A stretch of DNA of 5,175 nucleotides, from contig MIBM01000037.1 of assembly GCA_001830645.1 (NCBI GenBank), positions 15,617 through 20,791 on the forward strand, given 5' to 3'. Below the pieces are notes generated by a model, which was given only the letters and a program-made list of their open reading frames with translations, searched no databases and was not told the DNA's origin. Source of the stretch: Spirochaetes bacterium RIFOXYC1_FULL_54_7. Its GTDB lineage: Bacteria; Spirochaetota; Spirochaetia; Treponematales; UBA12059. Position 1 is the stretch's first letter; every line of letters starts with the position of its first letter. This document shows positions 4,871 to 5,175 of the stretch, in pieces. The position numbers and the translations under genes were made by a program.

Positions 4871-5175
4871 ATGCTGTATTACGCAAAGGGTTCTCCGGAC
4901 ACTGTCTTCTCGGATGTCGAACTCAAGGCCGCTTTGTTTGAAGGTCTTGCCAGGATAGAGGCAGCTGGCGGCAAGCCGGGTGACAAGCTGAGGAGCAAGG
5001 GGGGAGGCAAGCCGAAGAAGGTGCTTGTCCTGCCGCCCGATATAACCCGGGTTCATAGCCGCGCCGGTCTGTTGACCCGCTTCGCCTATGAATATTACGG
5101 CGATGCCCTGGTTGACATCATGCCTGCCCTTGGAACCCATACAGCAATGAGTTCCAGCGAACTTGACGAGATGTT
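4871..5175 (+). CDS. LarA-like (DUF2088) racemase/epimerase family protein, N-terminal part only
   Basis: The first 101 codons of a family normally above 400 residues; the gene runs off the right edge. LarA-superfamily enzymes use a nickel-pincer nucleotide to racemise or epimerise 2-hydroxyacids. Visible signatures are PPDITRVHSRAG (55-66), whose Asp57 and Arg60 match the D72/R75 pair of Lactobacillus LarA, and PALGTHTAM (85-93), whose His90 matches LarA His108. TRVHS instead of TRPVP, and ALGTH instead of ATGFH, place it in a clade distinct from true lactate racemases. The cofactor-binding lysine would lie beyond the window. A Gly/Lys-rich stretch at residues 33-50 looks like a flexible insertion. 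The ATG at 4871 has AAGGTG six bases upstream, inside the end of the HAD gene, implying coupled translation. Proximity to mannonate-forming UxuB makes a sugar-acid 2-epimerase, for example gluconate/mannonate, an attractive guess. The family call is good; the reaction is unproven. Confidence 0.85.
   Translation, partial: MLYYAKGSPDTVFSDVELKAALFEGLARIEAAGGKPGDKLRSKGGGKPKKVLVLPPDITRVHSRAGLLTRFAYEYYGDALVDIMPALGTHTAMSSSELDEM
4970..5014 (+). repeat. GGCAAGCCG direct repeat inside the LarA-like gene
   Basis: GGCAAGCCG occurs at 4970-4978 and again at 5006-5014 in the same reading frame (36-bp offset), encoding Gly-Lys-Pro twice in the Gly/Lys-rich stretch. This suggests a segment expanded by duplication or slippage just before the conserved core begins at about residue 51. 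Confidence 0.45.

Noticed and set aside
4136..5140. 334-codon open frame on the minus strand across the HAD and LarA-like genes
   Set aside because: Longer than the HAD gene, but it shows no family motifs, crosses the HAD-LarA junction, and opposes two genes with intact catalytic motifs and good ribosome binding sites.

Overview
The window is about 5.2 kb of a bacterial sugar-acid catabolism locus, with six protein genes in two divergently transcribed groups. Base composition looks moderately GC-rich by eye. Gene density is high, and stop codons and ribosome binding sites overlap, as in operons. The gene set points to an anaerobic, carbohydrate-fermenting bacterium: an SDR-type fructuronate reductase, an E. 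coli-like uronate isomerase, a phosphofructokinase with pyrophosphate-type signature residues, and a LarA-family protein. From protein style I lean towards a spirochaete (Treponema/Sphaerochaeta type), but a Firmicutes or other anaerobic host cannot be excluded.

Minus-strand operon, read from about 3740 down to 1: a DeoR-family regulator (2937-3692), a probable PPi-dependent phosphofructokinase (1636-2859), fructuronate reductase uxuB of the SDR type (801-1625), and uronate isomerase uxaC (from 804, running off the left edge). The uxuB stop and uxaC start overlap as ATGA. The phosphofructokinase stop codon overlaps the uxuB ribosome binding site. A candidate promoter (TTGACA-N17-TATTCT) lies just upstream of deoR. 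Its -35 box is one arm of a 16-bp inverted repeat that is a good operator candidate, suggesting an autoregulated operon. UxaC and UxuB carry out successive steps: D-glucuronate to D-fructuronate to D-mannonate.

The divergent spacer (3693-3967, 275 bp) holds that promoter/operator, two candidate promoters in the other direction, a short direct repeat and a possible leader peptide.

Plus-strand operon, 3968 to the right edge: a HAD-superfamily phosphatase-like protein (3968-4867), then after 3 nt the start of a LarA/DUF2088-family protein (from 4871, 101 codons visible). Some LarA-superfamily enzymes are nickel-dependent 2-hydroxyacid racemases or epimerases, and a D-gluconate 2-epimerase has been reported among them. 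D-gluconate epimerised at C2 is D-mannonate, the product of UxuB. The most interesting hypothesis here is therefore that the divergent gene pair links the mannonate branch of uronate catabolism to gluconate metabolism. That is inference from gene context only.

No RNA genes, mobile elements, CRISPR arrays or clear intrinsic terminators were seen.
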